Source: DASZFV01 sp035549075
GTDB lineage: Bacteria > Myxococcota_A > Polyangia > Fen-1088
NCBI GenBank assembly: GCA_035549075.1
Contig: DASZRT010000042.1
Coordinates: forward strand, 1 to 64,000
Length of the DNA: 64,000 nucleotides
Reading direction: 5' to 3'
The position numbers and the translations under genes were made by a program. Below are positions 54,421-63,053 of the stretch, piece by piece (the stretch's first letter is position 1; the number at the start of each line of letters is the position of its first letter). The notes under the pieces are model-generated. The model worked only from the letters and a program-made list of their open reading frames with translations. It was not told where the DNA came from and did no database searches.

Positions 54421-56893
54421 GCAGTTTGTCGGCGCTCTGCTCCTCGCCAGGGGCGGGCGCGGTCTCGGTCGGGGCTGTGCCGTCGAGGAAGACCTCGTCG
54501 AGCGTGCTCGCCTCGGGCTCGCCGGGCGGCGCGAGCAACCCCGTCGCCTTGTCGATGCGCTGGATGACGACGCCGGGAGGCGGCGTGAAGTCGCGCGTCG
54601 GCTTGCCGGCGAGGGCCTTGGTCATGAAGTCGGTCCAGATCGGAAGCGCCGCGGTCGCGCCGGTCGCGCCGCGGCCCAGGCTGCGCGGCTCGTCGTAGCC
54701 GACCCACACGGCGGCGAGGAGCTCGGGCGTGTAGCCGATGAACCAGGCGTCGATCGTCTCCGACGCGACGACCTTGCCGTTCAGCTTCACGGGGCGGTTC
54801 GTCGTGCCGGTCTTGCCGGCGGCGGGGCGGTGCAGGCGCGAGGCGGCGGCGCGCGCGGTGCCCTCCTCGATGACGCTGCGGAGCATCGACGTCATGACGT
54901 ACGCGACCTCGGGCTTCAGCGTCTGCGCGAGCGGGGGCGGGGGCAGCTCCTCGGCGCCGATCTTCTTGACGAGCCAGGGCGCGCCGCCGCCGAGGCCGCC
55001 GCTCGCGAAGGTCGCGTAGACGTTCGCCATGTCGATCGGCTTGACCTCGGCGACGCCGAGCGCGAGCGCGAGGCCCGCGTCGTCGCTGATGGGCGTCGTG
55101 ATGCCGAAGCGCGCGGCCGCGGCCTTCGCGGCCGGGATGCCCACGAGGTTGAGCACTTTGACGGCGACGGTGTTCTTCGACTCCGCGAGCGCGACGCGGG
55201 CGCGGATCGGGCCGGCGAAGCTCTCCTTCTCGAAGTTGTCGAACCTCCACGTGCCGATGGGCATGGGCGAGTCGTCGATGATCGTCGCGGGCGTGAGCTT
55301 GAGCTGCTCGACGGCGGCGGCGTAGACGATCGACTTGAACGACGAGCCGGGCTGGCGCGCGGCGCGCTCGGCGCGGTTGAACGCGCCGGGGTGGAAGTCG
55401 TAGCCGCCGACGACGGCGAGCAGCTCGCGCGTGCGCGGATCGAGCACGACCATCGCCGCCTGCGGGCCGAGCTCGAGCGACAGCGGCGTCGGGCCGCCCT
55501 CGGTGTGCGGGCGATCCATCGTGACGCGCACGCGCACGACGTCGCCGGGCGCGAACCGCGACGCGAGCGTCTTCGTGCCCTTCGCGTAGCGCGGCTCGAG
55601 CGAGAGGTCGACGACGCCCTCGCCCTGGCCGACGTCGACGAACAGCTTGCCGCCGCCCGCAAACGTCGGCCCCGTGGCGGGCGCCGGCGGCGCCTCGACG
55701 CGCGTCACGAGGCCTTCGATGAGCGCGCCGTCGCGCAAGCCGCGCTTCTGCTCGGCGACCAGCGCGGCGTGGCGCTTCTCGAGCGCCTTGCCCGTGAGGT
55801 GCCCCGACGGGCCGCGGAAGCCCTGGCGCGCGTCGAAGTCTTCGAGCCCGTGCTCGAGGCTCTCGCGCGCGAGCGTCTGCAGGCGCGCGTCGATCGTCGT
55901 CTGCACGGTGATGCCCGACTCGGCGACGTCGACGTTGCGCTCGGCGAGCACGCGCGCGACGTCGTCGACGGCCTCGATCGCCGTGCCGCGCGCCGAGAGC
56001 GGCTCCTTGGCGAGGCGAATCGGCTCGGCCGCCGTCTTGTCGGCGACGGCGCGCGTGATGTACCCGCGCTCGGCCATCTGCCCCAGCACGTAGCGCTGGC
56101 GCGTCTTCGCGGCGTCGGGGTGCTTGCGCGGCGACAAACGCTCCGGGCTCTGCGGCAAACCGGCGAGCAACGCCGCCTCGCTCAAATTCACGTCGCGCAC
56201 CGACTTGCCGAAGAAATAGCGCGCCGCCTCTTCGCAGCCGTAGCGGCCGTGGCCGTAATAGATCTGGTTCAAATAGAGCGCGAGGACCTCTTCCTTCGAC
56301 AGCTTCTGAGAGAGCCGGCGCGCGAGGATGATCTCCTGCACCTTGCGGCGCATCGTGCGCTCGGGCGTGAGCAGCATCGTCTTGACCACCTGCTGCGTGA
56401 TCGTCGACCCGCCCTGCGCCGTGCGGCCGCGCAGCACGTTCTCGACGAAGGCGCGCAGCATGCCGCGGTAGTCGACGCCCTCGTGGTTGAAGTAGTCGGC
56501 GTCCTCGGCGGCGACGACGGCGTTGACCAGCAGCTTCGGGATCGCCGCGAACGGGATCACGGTGCGCTTCTCGAGGCCCAGCTCGCCAACGGGCGCGCCC
56601 GTGCGGTCGAGGATGCGCGTCACCTGCTTGGGGTGAAAGTCCTCGAGCTTGCTGATGTTGGGCAGGTTCGGATCGCTGCCGTAGTACGCGAACATCGCGA
56701 CGAGCCCGGCCGCGCCCGCGAACGCCGCGAACACGCCGAGCCAAACGACGCGCTTGAGCCATTTCATTCCGGAGGATCCTCCGCCGCTCGACGCGCGCGC
56801 GCCACCTCCGCCCTTCTTGAAGGCGACCTTCGCGGGCTTCTTCCCTTTTCCGCGACGCGGGTCGCGATCGTCCAAGGACGGTCCGGCCGCCAT
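54410..56893 (-). CDS. Bifunctional penicillin-binding protein 1A
   Basis: Class A PBP of 827 residues that polymerises and crosslinks peptidoglycan. A basic N-terminal tail (Lys/Gly-rich, residues 8-42) precedes one membrane helix (about 50-70). The glycosyltransferase 51 domain has catalytic Glu130 (AAEDADYFNHEG), QGGSTITQQ and LALYLNQIYYG. The transpeptidase domain has Ser517/Lys520 in PGSSFK, Ser572-Lys-Asn574, and Lys694 in KTGTTN. The C-terminus is Pro/Glu-rich. It is divergent from the metal ABC transporter gene. Confidence 0.95.
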   Translation of the reverse strand: MAAGPSLDDRDPRRGKGKKPAKVAFKKGGGGARASSGGGSSGMKWLKRVVWLGVFAAFAGAAGLVAMFAYYGSDPNLPNISKLEDFHPKQVTRILDRTGAPVGELGLEKRTVIPFAAIPKLLVNAVVAAEDADYFNHEGVDYRGMLRAFVENVLRGRTAQGGSTITQQVVKTMLLTPERTMRRKVQEIILARRLSQKLSKEEVLALYLNQIYYGHGRYGCEEAARYFFGKSVRDVNLSEAALLAGLPQSPERLSPRKHPDAAKTRQRYVLGQMAERGYITRAVADKTAAEPIRLAKEPLSARGTAIEAVDDVARVLAERNVDVAESGITVQTTIDARLQTLARESLEHGLEDFDARQGFRGPSGHLTGKALEKRHAALVAEQKRGLRDGALIEGLVTRVEAPPAPATGPTFAGGGKLFVDVGQGEGVVDLSLEPRYAKGTKTLASRFAPGDVVRVRVTMDRPHTEGGPTPLSLELGPQAAMVVLDPRTRELLAVVGGYDFHPGAFNRAERAARQPGSSFKSIVYAAAVEQLKLTPATIIDDSPMPIGTWRFDNFEKESFAGPIRARVALAESKNTVAVKVLNLVGIPAAKAAAARFGITTPISDDAGLALALGVAEVKPIDMANVYATFASGGLGGGAPWLVKKIGAEELPPPPLAQTLKPEVAYVMTSMLRSVIEEGTARAAASRLHRPAAGKTGTTNRPVKLNGKVVASETIDAWFIGYTPELLAAVWVGYDEPRSLGRGATGATAALPIWTDFMTKALAGKPTRDFTPPPGVVIQRIDKATGLLAPPGEPEASTLDEVFLDGTAPTETAPAPGEEQSADKLLME

Positions 56894-56989
56894 CGCTGCA
56901 GTCTATCCGCCGAGCGCCGTCCTTCAAGAAACGCGGCGCCGGTGGGTCTCGTCACTGGCGCTGAGATTCCGCGATGTTATCGTGTTCGC

Positions 56990-57751
56990 GTGCTCGCGCC
57001 CGGTCAGCCGCTGCTCTCCGCCGACGCGCTCGAGGTCGGCTACGACGGCGTGGCCATCCTGCCGCCGCTCTCGGTCACCGTCGGCGCGGGCGAGATGTGG
57101 GCGGTCATCGGGCCGAACGGCGCGGGCAAGTCGACGTACGTGCGCACGTTGCTCGGGCTCGAGAAGCCGGTCGCGGGCAGCGTGACGCGCGCGCCAGGGC
57201 TCACGCTGGCGTATGTGCCGCAGCAGGGCGCGCTCGACGGCATCTTCCCCGTCGCCGTGCGTGACTTCGTGCTCATGGGGCGGCAAGGGCCGGGCAACGT
57301 GCTCGGCAAGTGGCGCGCCGCCGACCTCGCGGCCGCCGACGCCGCGCTCGCCGAGGCCGGCGTCGCTCACCTCGCGCGCCGGCAGCTTCGCGACCTGTCG
57401 GGCGGGCAGCGGCAGCGCGTGCTCATGGCGCGGGCGCTCGCGCGCGACGCCGACGTCATCGTCCTCGACGAGCCGACGGCGGCGCTCGACCTGCCGTCGG
57501 AGCGCGACGTGCTCGTGCTCGTCGAGAAGCTGCGCGCGCGGCGCGGCGCCGCCATCGTCATGGTGACCCACCTCGTCGAGGACGGGCTCGAGCGCGCCAA
57601 CCGCGCGCTGCTGCTCGACCGCGACCACGGCGTCGCGCTCGCGCTGCCTTCGAAGCAGATGCGCGAGCACGATTCGTTTCAGCACGTGTACGGGCGTTTC
57701 GTCGCGCGCCACACGCACCACGAAGACGCGCATGACGGAGGCGCGGCCTGA
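56990..57751 (+). CDS. Metal ABC transporter ATPase (ZnuC/MntB-like)
   Basis: A 253-residue ATPase from GTG 56990. Walker A is GPNGAGKST, signature LSGGQRQR, Walker B VIVLDEPTAALD, with VTHLVED. The family-typical AYVPQQGALDGIFPVAVRDFV points to zinc/manganese uptake. The C-terminal tail is His-rich (RHTHHEDAHDGG), possibly metal-binding. The stop overlaps the ATG of the permease gene (TGATGG). No periplasmic metal-binding protein is encoded next to it. Confidence 0.88.
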   Translation: MLAPGQPLLSADALEVGYDGVAILPPLSVTVGAGEMWAVIGPNGAGKSTYVRTLLGLEKPVAGSVTRAPGLTLAYVPQQGALDGIFPVAVRDFVLMGRQGPGNVLGKWRAADLAAADAALAEAGVAHLARRQLRDLSGGQRQRVLMARALARDADVIVLDEPTAALDLPSERDVLVLVEKLRARRGAAIVMVTHLVEDGLERANRALLLDRDHGVALALPSKQMREHDSFQHVYGRFVARHTHHEDAHDGGAA

Positions 57752-58701
57752 TGGACGCCGTCGCGAGCGGGCCCACGTGGAGCGACTTCTGGTCGAGCTT
57801 CCCGATCTTCCGCGACGCCATCGTCACGGGCGGGCTCGCGGGCATCTTGCTTGGCTTCTTGGGCGTGCACGTGGTGTTGCGCCGGATGGTGTTCGCGTCG
57901 TCGGCGATCGCGCAGGCGGCGGCGCTGGGCGTCGCGCTGTCGTTTTGGATTGGTGCGCTCGTCGATCCGGCGCGCCACGAGGCAGGCCACCTCGCGGGCC
58001 CGGCCGCGCACGTGCTGCCCTCGCTGCTGTTCGAGCCGGTGTTGTGGGCGATCGCGGCGTCGCTGCTCGCGACGCTGGCCTTCATCGCCAACCCCGTGCG
58101 CCTGCACCTCACGAGAGAGAGCTTGCTGGGCTTCGTGTTCCTCGCGAGCGGCGCGGGCGCCGTGATCGTCGGCGACAAGATCACGCAAGAAGCCCACGAT
58201 CTCTCGGCGATCTTGTTCGGCAGCGCCGTCGTCGTGCAGACGATCGACCTCGTGCTCGTGAGCGTCGCCACCGTCGTGCTGCTGGGTGGGCACTTGCTGT
58301 TGTGGCGCGCGCTCGTGTTCTCGGGCTTCGATCCGATGGGGGCGCGCGTGCAGGGGCTGCCCGTCGGCGGCGTCGACACGTTCTTGTTCGTTTCGGTGGG
58401 GCTCGCCGTCGCGCTCTGCACGCGCGCGCTGGGCGCCCTGCCCGTCTTCGCCTTCAGCGTCTTGCCCGCGATGGCGGCGCTCGTGCTGACCTCGCGCATG
58501 GGCCTCGTGTTCGCGCTCGCGGCGATCTTCGGCGGGCTCGAAGGCGTGGCCGGCTACGCCGTCTCGTTCCGCGCCGAGCTGCCCGTGGGCGCGACGCAGG
58601 CGGGGCTCGCCGTCGTCGTGCTCATGGCGGCGCTCGTCGCGCGCGCGGTGTTCGTCCGCAAAAACGCGCGCGCGGTTCAGCCGCGATCGGCCGGCCGGTA
58701 G
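57751..58701 (+). CDS. Metal ABC transporter permease (ABC-3 family)
   Basis: A 316-residue membrane protein with about eight or nine hydrophobic segments. Family marks are GGLAGILLGFLGVHVVLRRMVFASSAIAQ in part (LGFLGVHVVLRRMVF), SAILFGSAVV and ALGALPVFAFSVLPAMAALVL, consistent with the ZnuB/MntC group. It is translationally coupled to the ATPase. The end overlaps the convergent TrmH gene by 25 bases. The metal is not decided. Confidence 0.88.
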   Translation: MDAVASGPTWSDFWSSFPIFRDAIVTGGLAGILLGFLGVHVVLRRMVFASSAIAQAAALGVALSFWIGALVDPARHEAGHLAGPAAHVLPSLLFEPVLWAIAASLLATLAFIANPVRLHLTRESLLGFVFLASGAGAVIVGDKITQEAHDLSAILFGSAVVVQTIDLVLVSVATVVLLGGHLLLWRALVFSGFDPMGARVQGLPVGGVDTFLFVSVGLAVALCTRALGALPVFAFSVLPAMAALVLTSRMGLVFALAAIFGGLEGVAGYAVSFRAELPVGATQAGLAVVVLMAALVARAVFVRKNARAVQPRSAGR

Positions 58702-59372
58702 GTCGAGACGTAGCGCTCGACGACGGCCTCGGAGCCGCGCACCGAGGCCGCGTAGAAGCGCGCGCGCAGCGCCAGCTGCGCCGGCGCGTCGAGATCGCCC
58801 TCGGCCCGCAGCGCCCGTCGACGAAGCGCCGCCGCGCGCTCGGCGATGAGCGCCGTCGCCACCGAGAGGTTGAGGCTGGCCGTCATGCCCGCCATGGGGA
58901 TGCTGAACGTGCGGTCGGCGGCGTCGATGGCCTCGGGCGTGAGGCCGGCGTGCTCGTTGCCGACCAACACGGCGGCGGGCCGCGCGAAGTTGAGGTCCTC
59001 GACCGACGAGGCCGCGCCCGGCACGGCGGCGTAGATGACGAAGCCGTCGCGGCGCAGGCTGTCGACGGCGGCGTCGAGCGTCTTGTGGCGGACGACGTCG
59101 AGCCACTTCTCGCAGCCCTGGGTCACCGTCGACGAGAACTTGAACTTCTCGAGGTGCTCGATGACCTCGACGCGCTGGATGCCGAAGGCCTCGGCGCTGC
59201 GCAGCACGGCGGCGCCGTTGTGGGGGTCGTGCAGGTTCTCGATGACGACGCGCAGGCCGGCGAGGCGCGCGGCGACGGCGGCGTCGATGCGCGCGCGCCG
59301 CTCGTCGAGCAAGAGCGGGGCCAGGGCGGCGCACATCGTGGCGGGGTCGTTGGACGCGAGGGTCTCGGGCAT
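58677..59372 (-). CDS. trmH: TrmH-family tRNA 2'-O-methyltransferase
   Basis: SPOUT-class methyltransferase likely modifying G18 of tRNA. The 231-residue product (ATG 59372) has the three motifs: VIENLHDPHNGAAVLRSAEA, VLVGNEHAGLTPEA and IPMAGMTASLNLSVATALI. These, and the length, favour TrmH over RlmB. It lies on the minus strand, convergent with the metal permease gene and divergent from the small secreted protein gene. Confidence 0.9.
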   Translation of the reverse strand: MPETLASNDPATMCAALAPLLLDERRARIDAAVAARLAGLRVVIENLHDPHNGAAVLRSAEAFGIQRVEVIEHLEKFKFSSTVTQGCEKWLDVVRHKTLDAAVDSLRRDGFVIYAAVPGAASSVEDLNFARPAAVLVGNEHAGLTPEAIDAADRTFSIPMAGMTASLNLSVATALIAERAAALRRRALRAEGDLDAPAQLALRARFYAASVRGSEAVVERYVSTYRPADRG

Positions 59373-59439
59373 TTTTGGACGGCCGTAGTGTATTCGGAAA
59401 CCGCGCGCGTGCCTCGTTCCTTGCATTAAACTCAGGCCA

Positions 59440-59784
59440 ATGAAGACGTTGCTGCTCGCCACCACCCTCGCCCTCTCGGTCGTCACGCCCGTGGCCGCAA
59501 AGACACGGGCCACGAAAGTGGCGGCGCAAGAGGTCACGCTCAAGGGCACGCTCGGCTGCGGCAAGTGCTCGTTCCACGAGGCCAAGGCCTGCGAGAACGT
59601 CCTCAAGGTCAAGGTCGGCGACCAAGGGACCAAAGAAGAGAGCTACCTGCTGGCCGACAACGCCGTGAGCCGCGCCAACCACGAGAAGGTCTGCGGCCCC
59701 GCCTCGCCCGCGACTGTGACCGGCTCCGTCTCCGAAGAGCACGGTCGCAAGATCCTGACCGCCTCCGCGATCACGTTCGAGTAG
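59440..59784 (+). CDS. Small secreted Cys-containing protein
   Basis: A 114-residue protein with a signal peptide (MKTLLLATTLALSVVTPVAA). The mature domain carries Cys40 and Cys43 (LGCGKCSFHEAKAC), Cys51 and Cys85 (HEKVCGP), a CxxC arrangement that might bind metal or form disulfides; the rest is beta-rich (GTLGCGKC, VTGSVSEEHGRKI). It recalls a small family of planctomycete and myxobacterial periplasmic proteins, but no name is secure. It faces the GT51 gene, four bases from its stop. Confidence 0.6.
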   Translation: MKTLLLATTLALSVVTPVAAKTRATKVAAQEVTLKGTLGCGKCSFHEAKACENVLKVKVGDQGTKEESYLLADNAVSRANHEKVCGPASPATVTGSVSEEHGRKILTASAITFE

Positions 59785-59787
59785 CGG

Positions 59788-62190
59788 TCAGTTCGGACGC
59801 GCGGCCTTCTTCGCCATGGCGTGCGGATGGCCGTGGGTAAAGAGGCGCCTCAGCTTGCGCGCCGACAAGACATCGCCGCCGCCGTCATCGTCCTGGTCGT
59901 CGAGATCGGGCGGCGGCTCAGCCTCGGGGCGCGTCGTGATCGTCTTGACCCAGTCGAGGCACTGCTTCTCGGTGAACGTCGCCTCGGTGCGATCGAACAC
60001 GAGCGGCTGCGTCGACCACGCCGCGTACTCCTCGTCGGTGAGGCGCCCGCGCTGGTGGACGATCGACAGGATGCGCCGCACGTACTTCTCCCACGGCGGG
60101 AACAGCGCGCCGTGGCAGTACTGGATGTAGCGCCGCTTCGGGCTCGGCAAGATCGACGAGAAGAACGCGCCCTCGACGGGGTTGAGCTCCGACGGCTTCT
60201 TCCCGAAGTAGTGGCGCGCCGCCGCGCCGATGCCATAGATGCGCGGGCCGAACTCGATGGCGTTGAAGTACAGCTCGAGGATGCGCTCTTTCGGGAGCTC
60301 TTGCTCGAGGTACCAGACGAGGAAGAGCTCCTGCAGCTTGCGCGACAGCGTCTTTTCTTGGCTGAGCAGGACGTTCTTCGTCATCTGCATCGTGATGGAG
60401 CTGGCGCCGAGGCGGAAGCCACCGCCCGCGAGGTTGCGTTTGAGCGCGCTCTTGAACTCCGACGACACCCAGCCGTGGTGCTTGAAAAAGCCGTTGTCCT
60501 CGGTCGTCATGATCGAGTTGATGAGCGACGGCGAGATCTCGGCGTAAGGCGTGAAGTCGGGGTTCTCGGGGCCGACGACGACGTCGAGCGTCTCGGTCTG
60601 ACCAGCGGCGCCGCCCGGCGGCAGCGGCACCTCGACGGGCACGACGATCGATTGATCGGCGGCGGCGAGCGCGGTGACGGCGTCGGGCGCCTTGACGACC
60701 TTGCAGCCATCGATGCCGACCTTGCCGCGCAGATCGAGCGCCGAGAGATCCGCGAAGTCGGCCTGCAGCCCGACGTCGGCCTGGAAGTAACCCTGCAGCA
60801 CGAACCCGTCGAGCTTGGGCGCGAGCGCGGGCGGCACGCTCGCGAGCATCTTCGCGCACGGCACGCGCGGGATCGTGAACGCGAGATCGATCTTCGGGAC
60901 GAAGGACAGTTTGCGTCCGTTGCCGAACTTGTAGCTGCCGCGCGGCAGCTCGATCGTGCCCGAGATGCGGCCCACGAGGTCGCGCACGCGCGCCTCGAGC
61001 TTCGCGAGCTCGAGCTTGCGCTCGGCGAGCGAGACGCGCCCGCGCAGCGTGAGGCCGAGCGACACGTTCTCGACGGGATCGGCCGCGAGCGCGTCGTGGT
61101 GGAGCGACACGCCCACGGCGTCGAGATCGCCGCTGACGTCGACGGCGCCGTTCGCCCACGCGAGATCGAGCGAGGCGTCGAGCGTCGTGTTCTCCGGCTT
61201 GAGCACCGAGGCGGGCAAGACGTCGGCGATCTTGTCGAGCGAGAACTGCTCGGCGCGCAGCGCGAGCGCGCCCTTGGTGCCGCTGGGATCGGCGTGGCCC
61301 TTCGCCGTCCACAGCGTCTCGCGCGCGCCGCCGTAGCTGCCGTGCAGATCGATCTCGATCTCGCTCGCGGGCGCGGCGCCCTCGGCGCGCGGCGGCGGCG
61401 CGATCACGCCGGCGATGCCCGTGAGCGAGAGCGTCGGCAACGGCGTCGCCGAGCCGCCCGTGACGTGCAGGCCCGGCGCGCCCGTGGGCCGCAGGCCCGC
61501 GAGCGGCGCCTCGACGCGCAGCTCGTCGGCGCCGAAGCGCGGGCCGGTTTCGTCGCCGCCGACGGCCAGCAGGCCGCTCACGCCGCGCGCGCGCAGCGCG
61601 AGGTGATCGTCGGGCTTCACCTCGCCGTCGAGGTTGGCGATCGTGACGCCGAGGCCGCTCGTACGATCGTGCACCTCGAGCCGCGCGTTCTCGAAGATTA
61701 CACCAGGCAACGACGATGAACGGTGCTCGCCACCGGCGCTGCTCGCCTTGCCGCCGCGCAGGCGCTCGAGGATCGACGTGACGTTGTCGTCGCTGCCGCC
61801 GTGCACGGCGTAGAGCCGCGCGCCCGAAACGCGCACGGCGCTGCGACCGCCGAACGCGACGCCCATCGGCACCTCGACGCGCTCGACGGACAGCAGCTCG
61901 GGCCCGCTCGTCCCGTCGACGCGGATGCCCGAGAGCGTGACGTGACCCAAGCCGGCGCGACCGCGCGCGACGCCGACCGTGCGCCCGAGCCGCGCCGTCG
62001 CACGCGACGCGAAGGTGCGCGCCGCGAACGTGCCCACGGCCCAGGGGTACGCCGCCGCCGCGAGGACGAACGCGCCGCCCGCCGCCGCGAGCCGCCGGTG
62101 GCCGCGCACCCAGGCGGCCGCACGCGCGGGGACAGCTCGGGGGGACGACGCGGACGACGGCGGCACGGGAACCCGCCGAGTGTACCTCAA
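59788..62190 (-). CDS. AsmA-like domain fused to a GT51 peptidoglycan transglycosylase
   Basis: An 800-residue membrane protein. One helix (about 31-50, LAAAGGAFVLAAAAYPWAVG) anchors it. Residues about 55-520 resemble AsmA/TamB-like beta-rich domains (VGVARGRAGLGHVTLSGIRVDG region, repeated SGDLDAVGVSLHHDAL-type strands). The C-terminal GT51 domain has catalytic Glu564 in TTEDNGFFKHHG, SSITMQMTKN, SRKLQELF and ILELYFNAIEFG. No transpeptidase domain is present, so it polymerises glycan only. It is probably co-transcribed with the ECF gene 49 bases upstream. The His-rich end (THGHPHAMAKKAARPN) is unusual. Confidence 0.85.
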   Translation of the reverse strand: MRYTRRVPVPPSSASSPRAVPARAAAWVRGHRRLAAAGGAFVLAAAAYPWAVGTFAARTFASRATARLGRTVGVARGRAGLGHVTLSGIRVDGTSGPELLSVERVEVPMGVAFGGRSAVRVSGARLYAVHGGSDDNVTSILERLRGGKASSAGGEHRSSSLPGVIFENARLEVHDRTSGLGVTIANLDGEVKPDDHLALRARGVSGLLAVGGDETGPRFGADELRVEAPLAGLRPTGAPGLHVTGGSATPLPTLSLTGIAGVIAPPPRAEGAAPASEIEIDLHGSYGGARETLWTAKGHADPSGTKGALALRAEQFSLDKIADVLPASVLKPENTTLDASLDLAWANGAVDVSGDLDAVGVSLHHDALAADPVENVSLGLTLRGRVSLAERKLELAKLEARVRDLVGRISGTIELPRGSYKFGNGRKLSFVPKIDLAFTIPRVPCAKMLASVPPALAPKLDGFVLQGYFQADVGLQADFADLSALDLRGKVGIDGCKVVKAPDAVTALAAADQSIVVPVEVPLPPGGAAGQTETLDVVVGPENPDFTPYAEISPSLINSIMTTEDNGFFKHHGWVSSEFKSALKRNLAGGGFRLGASSITMQMTKNVLLSQEKTLSRKLQELFLVWYLEQELPKERILELYFNAIEFGPRIYGIGAAARHYFGKKPSELNPVEGAFFSSILPSPKRRYIQYCHGALFPPWEKYVRRILSIVHQRGRLTDEEYAAWSTQPLVFDRTEATFTEKQCLDWVKTITTRPEAEPPPDLDDQDDDGGGDVLSARKLRRLFTHGHPHAMAKKAARPN

Positions 62191-62239
62191 AGCGCGTCGG
62201 TCCCCGGCGCGCGCGGCCTCGGGCGCAAACCCGAGGGAG

Positions 62240-62890
62240 CTAGGCGGCCAACGCGCCCTGCACCACGACCGGTTCCAGCTCGGCCTGCAAGCGATGACGG
62301 GCGTGGTGCAGGCGCGACATCACCGTGCCGACGGGGCAACGCACGAGGCGCGCGAGGTCGCGGTACGACTCGCCGTCGAACTCGCGCCGCACGAGGATCT
62401 CGCGGTGCGCGGGCGTGAGCTTCGCGAGCGCGACGTGCACGACGGCGTTCGCCTCGTGGCGCTGCACGACCCGCTCGGGCGTCTGCTCGTCGGCGTTGTC
62501 GATGGGCGTGAGATCGCGCTCGTCGTCGTCGACGAGCTGATCGACGCGCGACTGGCGGCGACGCAGGCGATCGAGCGCGGCGTTGACGACGATCCGGTGC
62601 AGCCAGGTCGAGAACGCCGAGCGCCCCTCGAACCGCTTCAGCGAGCGGTAGACCTTGATGAGCGCGTCCTGCACGACGTCCTCCGCCTCGTCGCGATCAC
62701 GCACGACCCGGTACGCGACGGCCAGCAACCGCGGGCGCGCCTCTCGAAGCAGCCGGTCGAGCGCGGCTCGGTCGCCCCGGCGCGCCGCCGCGACCAGGTC
62801 GTCGGTCACGTGGAGCGATTGTGCCTCGGCGAGCTGAGGCGCTTTGGTATCCGCAAACCCGGTGGCGTCGGTGCTGGTGAGGTTTTCCAT
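62240..62890 (-). CDS. ECF-type RNA polymerase sigma factor
   Basis: A 216-residue RpoE-like sigma factor. Region 2 contains DEAEDVVQDALIKVYRSLKRF with AFSTWLHRIVVNAALDRLRRR, and region 4 GESYRDLARLVRCPVGTVMSRLHHAR is the helix-turn-helix. An N-terminal extension of about 28 residues precedes region 2. It sits upstream of the AsmA-GT51 gene on the same strand, suggesting envelope-stress control. No anti-sigma gene lies next to it. It is divergent from the DUF4175-like gene. Confidence 0.92.
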   Translation of the reverse strand: MENLTSTDATGFADTKAPQLAEAQSLHVTDDLVAAARRGDRAALDRLLREARPRLLAVAYRVVRDRDEAEDVVQDALIKVYRSLKRFEGRSAFSTWLHRIVVNAALDRLRRRQSRVDQLVDDDERDLTPIDNADEQTPERVVQRHEANAVVHVALAKLTPAHREILVRREFDGESYRDLARLVRCPVGTVMSRLHHARHRLQAELEPVVVQGALAA

Positions 62891-63053
62891 GGCTGCCTCG
62901 GGTGAATTGCAACCGCGATACCGAAAGTCGCCCGCGCGAATCGCGGGGTTGGGGACCGCCGCCTGGTCGCCCCGGTCACACCCACATCCCGCGACACTGT
63001 CGCCATCCCATGCTCACGGCGGCATCTGGGCTATCCTCGCCACACCCGTCGCG

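Noticed and set aside
54326..57751. Very long frame (1141 codons) spanning the PBP1A region and the ATPase gene
   Set aside because: Only its last 254 codons (from GTG 56990) code for an ATPase; the rest is antisense shadow of PBP1A. Not a fusion protein.
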